Assembly (NCBI GenBank): GCA_943373175.1
Contig: CALSBM010000007.1
Span: 1-64,000, forward strand
Length of the DNA: 64,000 nucleotides
Source of the DNA: JAIXUI01 sp943373175
GTDB lineage: Bacteria; Bacteroidota; Bacteroidia; UBA7662; JAIXUI01
Reading direction: 5' to 3'
Both the position numbers and the translations under genes were made by a program. Below are positions 1 through 7,995 of the stretch, piece after piece. The notes beneath the pieces are model-generated. The model worked only from the letters and a program-made list of their open reading frames with translations. It was not told where the DNA came from and made no database searches. How positions within the stretch are numbered: the stretch's first letter is position 1; each line of letters starts with the position of its first letter.

Positions 1-1453
1 AACCAGTGGTAAATTTACCAAAGCGAATAAGGTCAGTACGTCGGTGGCCTTCCCAAATTAGCTCACGTCCACGCTCAGCAAGAATGTAATCTAAATCGTA
101 AGAAGGAATATTTCCGCTAGGATTTCCATAAGCACGGGTGCGAAGTTGGTTGAGATAACCAAGTGCTGTAGCCTCATCGCCACCTGCACCACCGCGTTTA
201 ACCGCTTCTGCATACATCAGGAATACATCAGCTAAGCGAAACATGGGGTAGTCGGTGTCGCAATGGTTTCCGGTTTGGTCTGTACCGGGCTGTCCAGCCT
301 GATTCACATTACGGAACTTAGCAACTGCATAACCATTGTTGAACTGTGAAATAGTGTCCACTTCGAGTTTCTGTCCATCAGTAAAGAAAGGATAGCGACG
401 GTCGTTAGTATCAGGGAACTGCCCCACATATTGCTGAGTAGTGCGGTAACCAAACCAACCTCCGTTGATTCCGAATTCAGCAGGCTTCATTCTTCCACCA
501 ACCGGTGCATGTACTAAGAAAGTCATACCACCCCAAGTTTGGGTGCGAAGACCATGGAAAGTGATAGGAAGAATAACTTCTGGTGAAGTGTTGTTATCGG
601 TCAAGAATAAATGCTTGAAAGTAGGTTGAAGGCTGTAAGCTCCTGAATTGATTACTCTTTTACAGTATTCAACACAATCGGAATTACGTTCAACATTCAC
701 ATACGATTTAGCATTCAGATAAAGCTTGGCAAGCAAAGTCCAAACTGCTGCTTTGTCGGCACGTCCGTATTCGTTGGCTTTAGGAGCTGGTAACAAGGCT
801 TCAACCGCCTTACATTCAGATTCTATGTAATTAAAAATCTCTTGTTTGCCTGCTTGGCGCGGCAAGTTGGAACCGGGCTTGTCGGCATCAGTAAGAAATG
901 GAACTGAACCAAACAAATCCAATGCATGCCAGTAAGACAATGCGCGGAGGAAACGTACTTCCGCACGCATGGTGCGTATGTCAGCTTTAACAACATCGCT
1001 GAAACCTCTTTCGCTGAGTTTTTCGTCAGTAGATTCGCGAATAAACTCGTTGCAGAGTGGGATTTGGTAGAAAATCCTGTAGTACATACCCTTAATCCAT
1101 GGATTATCTGACGACCAGGTCATCGCATGAATATTAGGAAGACCCGGATCACTCCAGGCAACTACCGCTGCATCGGTAGTAAGCTCCTGTAGATTCCAAA
1201 GAATACGGAGGTAGTTGGAGAACCCTTCGTCGATACCTGCAATGTCAGGACGACCTGCAGGGCCTTGATTTCCGGTAAGGGCGTATCCACCATAAATCTT
1301 AGCTAATACCCCTTTGTAGTTGGCAGGATCATCGTAAATCTTTGCGGCAGTAATGTCGTAAAAAGGCTTCCGGTTTAGGTCATCCACACAACCTGTCAGC
1401 AAAGTGGCTGAAAGCGCCACTATACTAAAGATTTTGGTTAATGGTAGTTTCAT
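1..1453 (-). CDS. SusD/RagB family outer-membrane lipoprotein (C-terminus cut by window edge)
   Basis: Surface-exposed substrate-binding lipoprotein that pairs with a SusC-type TonB-dependent receptor to import glycans, peptides or other nutrients. I translated it by hand from the ATG at 1453; 484 codons are visible and the frame is still open at position 1, so the last few dozen residues are missing. The N-terminus is a signal peptide ending in the lipobox LLTGC (lipidated Cys22). SusD hallmarks follow: an N-terminal stretch through LNRKPFYDITA, the helical core with MRAEVRFLRALSYWHALD and YGRADKAAVWTLLAKLYLN, and near the edge YPMFRLADVYLMYAEAV and ERGRELIWEGHRRTDLIRFG. It starts 12 bp after the susC stop, so the order is susC then susD in one operon. 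The substrate cannot be told: no glycoside hydrolase or other pathway gene is nearby. Confidence 0.95.
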   Translation of the reverse strand, partial: MKLPLTKIFSIVALSATLLTGCVDDLNRKPFYDITAAKIYDDPANYKGVLAKIYGGYALTGNQGPAGRPDIAGIDEGFSNYLRILWNLQELTTDAAVVAWSDPGLPNIHAMTWSSDNPWIKGMYYRIFYQIPLCNEFIRESTDEKLSERGFSDVVKADIRTMRAEVRFLRALSYWHALDLFGSVPFLTDADKPGSNLPRQAGKQEIFNYIESECKAVEALLPAPKANEYGRADKAAVWTLLAKLYLNAKSYVNVERNSDCVEYCKRVINSGAYSLQPTFKHLFLTDNNTSPEVILPITFHGLRTQTWGGMTFLVHAPVGGRMKPAEFGINGGWFGYRTTQQYVGQFPDTNDRRYPFFTDGQKLEVDTISQFNNGYAVAKFRNVNQAGQPGTDQTGNHCDTDYPMFRLADVFLMYAEAVKRGGAGGDEATALGYLNQLRTRAYGNPSGNIPSYDLDYILAERGRELIWEGHRRTDLIRFGKFTTG

Positions 1454-1465
1454 GTATGGGTTGGA

Positions 1466-4456
1466 TTAGAAGTTGAAATTGAGTGCAATTGAATAAACAC
1501 GTGGACGGGGATAAAAGTTATTATCAATACCACCGGCAACCTCTGGGTCAAGTCCGGAGTACTTTGTAGCTACAAACACATTTTGAATCAGAAAGTTAGC
1601 AGCAATTCCAACTTTTCCTTTAAACACTTTACCGAAGTTGTAGCCAATATTCAGGTTATCCATGCGTAGAAATGATGCATCTTCAAGATAAAGGTCTGAA
1701 AGGAAGCGAAGATTCTCGTTAGTAGTACGGCCAGTGAATTCAGTGTCAAAATATCCACGGTGGATATTCTGGTTGAATTGCCCATTAGGGTTCAGGGCAT
1801 TGAGTGTTCCTAAGTTAGAGCGTACGTTATTGTAAACATAGTTTCCAAGGTTAGCGCGAAGTACCGTTCCAATGCTCCACTTCTTGTAGGTGAATGTAGT
1901 ATTGAAGCCTAAGAAAATGCGTGCATCAGGGAAGTTAGTCCGATAACGGTCATCAGCCGTGATTTTTCCATCATTATTCAAGTCTTCAAATTGTCCTTCA
2001 AGCGGTTTTCCTGCTTCATCATACTTCTGCTTCATTACAAAAAATGATTGCGTTTGATAACCAACTGACTGAATCTGAATGGTATTTCCAACACCACCGG
2101 CAATTCCTCCTACCAGAATGCCCGGGTTTTTAGGATCAGCTACTCTTGAAAGCTGGGTAATTTCATTGACATTGTATGTCATGTTAAAACCAACTTCCCA
2201 ACTCATATCTTTCTTAACGATTGGCATACCAGTCAGCGTAAGTTCAACACCCTGATTGCGGATAGAACCCACGTTGGTCAGGATTTGGTTGGTAAAATTG
2301 GAACCGGCAGGAATTGGAATTACAGCCAGTAGGTCAGAAGTGTTTTTCAGGTAGAAGTCAACGCTACCGCTTAAACGGCCATTCCAGAAGCCGAAATCAA
2401 GGGCTATGTTGGAAGTTGACGTTTGCTCCCAGCGAAGATTGGCATCGTAACCATCAGGACGAATAACAGTAAAGAAATTGTTTCCAAACTGATACTGAGC
2501 TGCAGGATCTCCAAAGGTATATCGAGCGAGGTAAGGGAAGTCAGAGCCGATGTCTTGCTGTCCGGTAACTCCATAACCTATACGTAGTTTAAGATTAGAA
2601 AGCTTCGACATATTACGGAAGATGCCTTCCTCTTTCAGCCTCCATGCTAATGCAGCCGATGGGAAAAGCCCCCAACGGGTATCAGGGCTGAAACGGGAAG
2701 AACCATCTTGACGTACAGTAACCGTAAGCAGATACTTCTCATTCAAGGTATAATTCAAACGACCATAAAAAGAAACTAAGGTGTTTTGAGTTTTGAATGG
2801 AAGACCCGCTTTGTTGAGGGTATCTCCACGCTGGTTAACGTTAGGATAAGCCGGAACGCTGGTGTACCAATCCTGCCAGGAGTATCCTGCGGTTAAATCA
2901 ATCTTACTTTTCAGACTTGGAATTTCCTTCACATAATTTCCGTAGAAATCAAGCACTTGATTGCGCTTATAGTTATTGAAGATGTTATTAGTTCCTCGGT
3001 TCAGAAACCCTGCAGCATAGTTCGAATCAACTACAATGGTACCACGTCCTCGTCCTTCATCCATACCAACGTTAAGATTGAGTCGAAGTTCAGGCAAAAA
3101 GTGAAGTTTATAGTCTAATTGAACATTCCCAATAGTTCGGTAAACAGTGGACTCATCAGTGCGAGCATTCAATAAGGAAACTGGGTTACGTGGTGCAAGC
3201 ACATTAGGGAGACGGGTAGAAGGGTCAAGCCACTCGAAGTAACCACTATAAGCAGTGGTATCACTTTTAACATTCTGAGTGGGGTCAAAGGTTACTGCCG
3301 ATCCGATGGCTCCTTGGTCAGCGAAAAAGTTCTGCGTCATAGCAGAACGTAAATTCATATTAACCTTAAGATGATTGTTGAAGAATGTTGGGCTCAAATT
3401 GAAAGCACCACTCAAACGATCCATCGTAGAACGCTTTAAAATACCATCCTGCTTCAAATAACCGATTGAAGCACGATATGGGAGATTTTTCACTCCACCG
3501 CTAAAGCTAATGTTGTTATCTGAAGACATGGCCAGTCGGTAAATTTCTTCTTGCCAATCTGTGTTTGCAGTACCTACCAGACGTTGCATGTTAGCATTGC
3601 CTTTTTCAGCAATCAACTTACGAACTTCATCTCCGGTAAGTACATCCACTTTTCCGGGAAGTTGGCTAATGGAGTTAACGGTGTTAACGTTTACTTGAAG
3701 TTTAGTCGCACCGGCTGCACCCTTTTTGGTGGTAATGATGATTACCCCGTTAGAAGCACGATTACCATAAATAGCCGCCGCAGAAGCATCTTTCAAAATG
3801 GTAATGTTCTCAATATCATTAGGGTTTATTAAGTTAAGTGGGTTTGCAGATCCGCCAATACCGCCATTGTCGATGGGCACTCCATCGATAACAATGAGTG
3901 GATCGTTGCTGGCATTCAGCGACGAACCACCACGGATGCGAATACGGCTTCCGGCTCCGGGTGCGCCACCATTCGAGGTTATCTGAACCCCGGCAACTTT
4001 TCCCTGAATCAGCTGATCCGCAGTTTGGATATTTCCTTGAACAAAATCCTTAGAAGAAATAGTAGCAATAGAGCCGGTTAGGTCAGATTTCTTCTGAGTA
4101 CCGTAACCAATGACCACCATCTCATTCAACTGAGTGGAGCTGCTCATATCGAAAGAGAGCTTTAAATTCTCTCCTTCCTTCAGGGTTACAGCCTTGGTCT
4201 GTTTCTGAAACCCTACGAAAGAAATGGTCAGCGTATATTGGCCTGCCGACAATCCTTGAAACTGGTAATTACCGTCCAGATCGGTAATGGTGCCTTTTTT
4301 TCCGGGCTCAAGCTGCACCGTGGCTCCTGCCAGGCTCTGCTTTTTGTCGTCCCGAACTACACCACTGATGCTGGCCTTCTGTGCAAAGGCTGCGCTTGTT
4401 AGTAGGCTGAACACCATTAAGGCTAGCCACTGAACTCGCTTGTAATGTTGGCTCAT
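1466..4456 (-). CDS. SusC/RagA family TonB-linked outer-membrane receptor
   Basis: Large beta-barrel transporter (996 aa) that imports a ligand captured by its SusD partner, powered by TonB. Domain order: signal peptide ending SAAFAQ (about 1-26), carboxypeptidase-regulatory-like domain (about 28-110; SISGVVRDDKKQSLAGATV, then TDLDGNYQF), the short linker EMVVIGYGTQKKSDLTGS typical of SusC, the plug domain (about 120-240) with IRIRGGSSLN and DPLIVIDGVPI, and a C-terminal barrel ending in an aromatic-rich strand (YSIALNFNF). Length fits the family (about 950-1100 aa). The ATG at 4456 is well placed before the signal peptide. It is the first gene of a susC-susD operon. No sigma/anti-sigma or hybrid two-component regulator lies beside it in the window, so its control is not visible. 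Confidence 0.96.
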   Translation of the reverse strand: MSQHYKRVQWLALMVFSLLTSAAFAQKASISGVVRDDKKQSLAGATVQLEPGKKGTITDLDGNYQFQGLSAGQYTLTISFVGFQKQTKAVTLKEGENLKLSFDMSSSTQLNEMVVIGYGTQKKSDLTGSIATISSKDFVQGNIQTADQLIQGKVAGVQITSNGGAPGAGSRIRIRGGSSLNASNDPLIVIDGVPIDNGGIGGSANPLNLINPNDIENITILKDASAAAIYGNRASNGVIIITTKKGAAGATKLQVNVNTVNSISQLPGKVDVLTGDEVRKLIAEKGNANMQRLVGTANTDWQEEIYRLAMSSDNNISFSGGVKNLPYRASIGYLKQDGILKRSTMDRLSGAFNLSPTFFNNHLKVNMNLRSAMTQNFFADQGAIGSAVTFDPTQNVKSDTTAYSGYFEWLDPSTRLPNVLAPRNPVSLLNARTDESTVYRTIGNVQLDYKLHFLPELRLNLNVGMDEGRGRGTIVVDSNYAAGFLNRGTNNIFNNYKRNQVLDFYGNYVKEIPSLKSKIDLTAGYSWQDWYTSVPAYPNVNQRGDTLNKAGLPFKTQNTLVSFYGRLNYTLNEKYLLTVTVRQDGSSRFSPDTRWGLFPSAALAWRLKEEGIFRNMSKLSNLKLRIGYGVTGQQDIGSDFPYLARYTFGDPAAQYQFGNNFFTVIRPDGYDANLRWEQTSTSNIALDFGFWNGRLSGSVDFYLKNTSDLLAVIPIPAGSNFTNQILTNVGSIRNQGVELTLTGMPIVKKDMSWEVGFNMTYNVNEITQLSRVADPKNPGILVGGIAGGVGNTIQIQSVGYQTQSFFVMKQKYDEAGKPLEGQFEDLNNDGKITADDRYRTNFPDARIFLGFNTTFTYKKWSIGTVLRANLGNYVYNNVRSNLGTLNALNPNGQFNQNIHRGYFDTEFTGRTTNENLRFLSDLYLEDASFLRMDNLNIGYNFGKVFKGKVGIAANFLIQNVFVATKYSGLDPEVAGGIDNNFYPRPRVYSIALNFNF

Positions 4457-4774
4457 GCGAATGATTTTTGATTTAGGTTAAGATTATGTTAGGAAACGCG
4501 CTTCTAAATTATTGGGTCATTAGCAATTTCCCAATTAATGGAGCAGTTTATTTATTACTCTTTTTAGAAGCTATTCGCTTTACCGCTTCATTTTTCCGAA
4601 TTCCACAACAAAAAGGGAATACTATCGGAGTTTCTTTAGTGGATAAAAAAGTAATTTTTTATATTTATCGATTTGAAGGATTGTCAATTTTAACCTTTAT
4701 TCTCAAGAATCGAAAAAGTGCCAACTGTTTCATCAATTGGCACTTACACAAAAATGTTACTCTTTTGGCTGAAC
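4457..4774. other. Intergenic region upstream of susC
   Basis: About 320 bp of AT-rich sequence between the divergently read susC start and the end of osmC. It contains the osmC terminator (4714-4745) and must hold the susC promoter, but I found no clear TTG-N19-TAnnTTTG match. A plus-strand open frame (about 100 codons) has no recognisable protein features and spans the terminator, so I do not call it a gene. Confidence 0.5.
4714..4745 (-). terminator. Rho-independent terminator after osmC
   Basis: Perfect 9-bp arms AAGTGCCAA (4716-4724) and TTGGCACTT (4737-4745) around a 12-nt loop. Read on the minus strand the hairpin runs into TTTTTCG, so it serves osmC, whose stop codon lies about 30 bp before it. 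Confidence 0.75.
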
Positions 4775-5188
4775 TCAACTATTCAATGTCCAAGTAAGAC
4801 TGATTTCGGTGTTCAGCAATAATGAGATAGGGCAATTAGCCTTCGCTTCGTCTGCCAGCTCCTCAAAACGCTCTTTCGTAATCTCTTTAACCTTTGCATC
4901 TAGCACTAAGGAAGAGTTAACGATTTTTCCATTTTCTAAGACAATGGTGCAGGAAGTATCCAATGCATCGGCAGTAAAACCTGCACTGCTTATTAAAAAG
5001 GTCAGCTTCATAGTAAAACATCCGGCATGTGCCGCTGCGATAAGTTCTTCCGGATTGGTGCCTGTACCTTGCTCAAAACGGGACAAATACGAATACGGCG
5101 TTTCTGCTAACACACCGCTATCGGTACTTAAATGACCACTTCCTGTTTTTCCTGATCCTGCCCAATGGGCTGTAGCTGTTCTTTTCAT
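4775..5188 (-). CDS. osmC: Organic hydroperoxide resistance protein OsmC
   Basis: Thiol peroxidase of the OsmC/Ohr superfamily that reduces organic hydroperoxides in the cytoplasm. The 137-aa product matches the OsmC branch closely: STDSGVLAETPYSYLSRFE, then GTNPEELIAAAHAGCFTM with the peroxidatic Cys57, and EAKANCPIS with the resolving Cys119. I chose the ATG at 5188 rather than an upstream in-frame start at 5242, because the extra 18 residues do not belong to the family and a good promoter (5209-5238) lies inside them. It is monocistronic: divergent from the MFS gene and followed by its own terminator. Confidence 0.93.
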   Translation of the reverse strand: MKRTATAHWAGSGKTGSGHLSTDSGVLAETPYSYLSRFEQGTGTNPEELIAAAHAGCFTMKLTFLISSAGFTADALDTSCTIVLENGKIVNSSLVLDAKVKEITKERFEELADEAKANCPISLLLNTEISLTWTLNS

Positions 5189-5208
5189 TAGATGTTTGGT
5201 TTTCGCTA

Positions 5209-5238
5209 CAAAATTGCACCCCGTCAACCAGTCTCCAA
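5209..5238 (-). promoter_or_regulatory. osmC promoter, Bacteroidetes vegetative type
   Basis: Minus-strand TTG (5236-5238), a 19-nt spacer, then CAATTTTG (5209-5216), one mismatch from the TAnnTTTG -7 consensus. The predicted start is about 15 nt upstream of the osmC ATG. Confidence 0.6.
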
Positions 5239-5291
5239 ACAACTATTCTATATAACACCTGCATTTCGTCGGATTGGCTATCTTTCCACCT

Positions 5292-6527
5292 ATGCGTGAT
5301 TCTGTTCCGGCTTCCAGCCAACGTCCGGTTTACACCCTCATCCTAGTAGCCGCTCTGGGCTACTTTGTGGACATTTACGACCTCATCTTATTTAATGTAG
5401 TCAAAAAGGCAAGCTTAGAGTCTTTGGGAATATTTGGTGCTGAGTTAGAAGAAAAGGGAATATTCCTTTTCAATATGCAAATGATGGGTATGTTGATAGG
5501 CGGCGTTCTCTGGGGCATCCTGGGAGATAAACGCGGTCGGTTATCGGTGTTATTTGGTTCTATCATCACGTACTCTATTGCTAATATTCTGAATGGATTT
5601 GTTACTGACGTTAATATGTATGCCTTGCTACGTTTTATCGCTGGTATTGGTCTGGCAGGCGAATTGGGTGCTGGAATAACCCTCGTTTCAGAAACCATGA
5701 GTAAAGAAAAACGAGGCATTGGCACCATGATAATCGTAACCTTTGGTGCACTGGGTGCTGTACTCGCAGCCTTAGTGGGTGATATGTTTTCATGGCAGGT
5801 TTCTTATTGGATGGGTGGAGTAATGGGCTTGGCTTTACTTGCCCTTCGTTTGGGCACGTATGAGTCGGGAATGTTTCTCAAGACAAAGCAAACCTCCATC
5901 AACAGAGGGCTGTTTTTTAGCTTGTTCACTCAAAAAGAGCGTCGGGTTAAGTACCTGGATTGTATAGCAGTAGGTTTACCAATCTGGTTTGCAGTTGGGG
6001 TGCTAATAGCGCTACTCCCACAATTTAAACCCTTTTTGAAGTTGCAGGAAGATTGCTCGGTAGGCACAGCCATAATGTATTGTTACTTGGGATTGTCAGC
6101 CGGTGATTTGCTTTCAGGCATACTTAGTCAGATGCTCAAAAGCAGGAAAAAGGTGGTCATTGGTTATTTGGTAGCCTCATTTGTTTTGATGTTATTTTAC
6201 TTATTAGGCTCCGGCCATAGCAGTTGGATGTTTCGACTGCTTTGCTTCCTGATTGGAGCTTCTACTGGCTATTGGGCTTTGTTTGTTACAATAGCCTCTG
6301 AGCAGTTTGGAACCAACATGCGTTCAACTGTTACTACCACCGTTCCCAATTTTGTGCGAGGTGCTGTTGTTCCGATTACGCTAATTTTCAGCGGATTATC
6401 CCCACTGTTAGGAGTAATTGGTGCAGCAGTTTTTGTAGGAAGTGTTTGCCTGCTTTTGGCTTTCCGGTCAATCTTTAGGCTGAAAGAAACCTTTCATGAA
6501 GATTTGGATTACTTTGAAACTCTCTGA
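5292..6527 (+). CDS. MFS transporter, metabolite:H+ symporter type
   Basis: Twelve-helix inner-membrane secondary transporter of the major facilitator superfamily (411 aa). Visible features are the first helix after RPVYTLILVAALGYFVDIYD, the conserved loop 2-3 motif GILGDKRGRLSVLF (motif A), and GIGLAGELGAGITLVSE in helix 4-5, a pattern seen in sugar-phosphate and metabolite:H+ symporters. A long cytoplasmic loop follows helix 6. The substrate is not predictable from sequence alone. The ATG at 5292 is preferred over a TTG at 5274. Its TGA overlaps the ATG of hemW (TGATG at 6525-6529), so the two genes are translationally coupled. That is probably an arrangement of convenience, not a shared pathway. 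Confidence 0.88.
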   Translation: MRDSVPASSQRPVYTLILVAALGYFVDIYDLILFNVVKKASLESLGIFGAELEEKGIFLFNMQMMGMLIGGVLWGILGDKRGRLSVLFGSIITYSIANILNGFVTDVNMYALLRFIAGIGLAGELGAGITLVSETMSKEKRGIGTMIIVTFGALGAVLAALVGDMFSWQVSYWMGGVMGLALLALRLGTYESGMFLKTKQTSINRGLFFSLFTQKERRVKYLDCIAVGLPIWFAVGVLIALLPQFKPFLKLQEDCSVGTAIMYCYLGLSAGDLLSGILSQMLKSRKKVVIGYLVASFVLMLFYLLGSGHSSWMFRLLCFLIGASTGYWALFVTIASEQFGTNMRSTVTTTVPNFVRGAVVPITLIFSGLSPLLGVIGAAVFVGSVCLLLAFRSIFRLKETFHEDLDYFETL

Positions 6528-7654
6528 TGGCGGGGCTTTACCTTCATATTCCGTTTTGCAGAAAGGCCTGCCATTATTGCGATTTTCATTTTTCTACCTC
6601 TGGACGATTAAGAAAGGAAATCTTAACGTCTATCGTCAAAGAAATGGAAGTTCACGCTCATGCAGCTAATCTATATTCCTTCAAAACAATCTATTTCGGC
6701 GGGGGAACTCCTTCTCTTTTAACTCCTGAAGAGTTGATTTTTTTGTTTGAAGCCATTTATTACCATTTTCAGATTGCGCCTGAAGCAGAAATTACTCTTG
6801 AAGCCAATCCTTCCGATCTTAATAGTGCTTACCTCCGAGAACTGAAACAAACTCCCATTAATAGACTGTCCATCGGCTTGCAAAGTTTTGATGAAGCACA
6901 GCTCCGATGGATGAACCGCGACCATTCAGAATATGAAAGTGTTCAGGCGGTGAAACTTGCTTTTGAAGCAGGTTTCGAATCCCTAAATGTTGACTTAATC
7001 TATGGTATTCCGGGAACCGACATGGCATACTGGGAAAGGCAGTTAGCCCGTATGAATGAGCTTCCAGTCCATCATCTTTCTGCGTACTGCCTAACCGTGG
7101 AGCCAGGAACTGCTTTGGCACATTTTGTTAAGAAAGGCAATAGTAAGCCAGTGGACGAGGAAATGGCTGCTACTCACTTCGGTATGCTTAAAACATGGGC
7201 AGCGCAACGTGGATGGGAACATTACGAAATGTCTAACTTTTGCCAGCCCGGCCACCAGGCGCGGCACAACAGTGCATACTGGAACCTGCAACCTTATCTG
7301 GGACTTGGCCCTTCTGCTCATAGTTATACCGGAAAAGAACGACACGCTAATGTTGCTTCTAATCCTAAGTATGTCAAGTGCTTGTCGGATAGTTTACAGA
7401 GTTGGGAAACAGAACATCTTTCCGAAACCGACCACTATCACGACTGGCTGCTTACCGGTTTCAGAACAAAAGAGGGCATTCAATTAGTGAACATGCCGGA
7501 ACTTCCAAACATAGTCAAAACTCATTTTGATCAAGAAATCCGGAAGTTGCTTGAGGCCGATAAAATCATCAAAACGCCGGCAGGGTACGTGATACCAAGC
7601 CACCAATGGTTTACCATGGATCAAGTATTGGAGGCTTTATTTTACGTGGAATAG
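6527..7654 (+). CDS. hemW: HemW-like radical SAM heme chaperone
   Basis: Radical SAM protein of the HemW (formerly YggW) family, a heme-binding chaperone that delivers heme to respiratory enzymes. It is related to, but distinct from, coproporphyrinogen III dehydrogenase HemN. The N-terminus LYLHIPFCRKACHYCDFHF carries the CxxxCxxC 4Fe-4S/SAM motif (Cys11, Cys15, Cys18) and has Phe in place of the fourth Cys seen in HemN, which is the HemW signature. IYFGGGTPSLL and the C-terminal HemN_C region (GLGPSAHSYTG, WLLTGFRTKEGI) are present. At 375 aa its length is normal. The start is fixed by the one-base overlap with the MFS stop codon. A heme chaperone fits an organism with two heme-copper oxidases, encoded just downstream in this window. 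Confidence 0.93.
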   Translation: MAGLYLHIPFCRKACHYCDFHFSTSGRLRKEILTSIVKEMEVHAHAANLYSFKTIYFGGGTPSLLTPEELIFLFEAIYYHFQIAPEAEITLEANPSDLNSAYLRELKQTPINRLSIGLQSFDEAQLRWMNRDHSEYESVQAVKLAFEAGFESLNVDLIYGIPGTDMAYWERQLARMNELPVHHLSAYCLTVEPGTALAHFVKKGNSKPVDEEMAATHFGMLKTWAAQRGWEHYEMSNFCQPGHQARHNSAYWNLQPYLGLGPSAHSYTGKERHANVASNPKYVKCLSDSLQSWETEHLSETDHYHDWLLTGFRTKEGIQLVNMPELPNIVKTHFDQEIRKLLEADKIIKTPAGYVIPSHQWFTMDQVLEALFYVE

Positions 7655-7714
7655 CCCTAAGTAGGGGAAAAGCTTAGCAACTAAAGGGTGGAGGAAGGAA
7701 GGTCAGAAGAATTA

Positions 7715-7733
7715 GCCGCCCCTTCGGGGCGGC
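7715..7733 (-). terminator. Terminator of the tRNA-Leu pair
   Basis: GC-only hairpin with 8-bp arms (GCCGCCCC / GGGGCGGC) and a 3-nt loop. On the minus strand it follows the two tRNAs and runs into TAATTCTTCT, a moderately T-rich tail. Read on the plus strand there is no T-run, so it is unlikely to serve hemW. Confidence 0.55.
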
Positions 7734-7738
7734 ATCAG

Positions 7739-7822
<84 letters not shown>

Positions 7823-7831
7823 TATCTTCTG

Positions 7832-7913
7832 TACCCAGGGCCGGGCTCGAACCGGCACGACTTGCGTCACAGGTGTTTGAGACCAGCGCGTCTACCAATT
7901 CCGCCACCTGGGC
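7832..7913 (-). tRNA. tRNA-Leu (CAA)
   Basis: Class II tRNA of 82 nt. The acceptor GCCCAGG (5' end at 7913) pairs with CCTGGGT (G1-U72 wobble), discriminator A at 7832, no encoded CCA. The anticodon arm CTGGT-CTCAAAC-ACCTG gives anticodon CAA with A37; the stem contains one T-T mismatch at 28/42. D-arm and T-arm (CCGGTTCGAGCCCGG) are normal. It is cotranscribed with tRNA-Leu(CAG), 9 nt away. Confidence 0.93.
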
Positions 7914-7923
7914 TAAGCGGTTG

Positions 7924-7953
7924 CAAAAGTAAAGGTAAAATCCGCTTCACCAA
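7924..7953 (-). promoter_or_regulatory. Promoter of the tRNA-Leu pair
   Basis: Minus-strand TTG (7951-7953), exactly 19 nt spacer, TACTTTTG (7924-7931): a full match to the Bacteroidetes TTG-N19-TAnnTTTG consensus. The tRNA begins 10 nt after the -7 element. Confidence 0.8.
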
Positions 7954-7963
7954 ACAAAGCGAT

Positions 7964-7971
7964 TAAATTTG
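7964..7971 (+). promoter_or_regulatory. Candidate -7 element of ispG
   Basis: TAAATTTG is an exact TAnnTTTG match, 24 nt before the ispG ATG. No TTG at the expected -33 distance. It covers an alternative upstream TTG codon (7969), which supports the ATG at 7996 as the real start. Confidence 0.4.
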
Positions 7972-7995
7972 TGGTTCAGTTTCACAAAACCTCTC

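Noticed and set aside
926..1111. Plus-strand ORF of 61 codons
   Set aside because: Lies wholly inside susD on the other strand; its protein has no features of its own.
1..4456. Possible polysaccharide utilisation locus
   Set aside because: A SusC/SusD pair is present but no glycoside hydrolase, sulfatase or peptidase gene is next to it in the window.
4486..4797. Plus-strand ORF of 103 codons upstream of susC
   Set aside because: No domain or signal; it runs through the osmC terminator and into the osmC coding end.
7715..7733. GC hairpin considered as the hemW terminator
   Set aside because: No T-run on the plus strand; it fits the tRNA transcript on the minus strand better.
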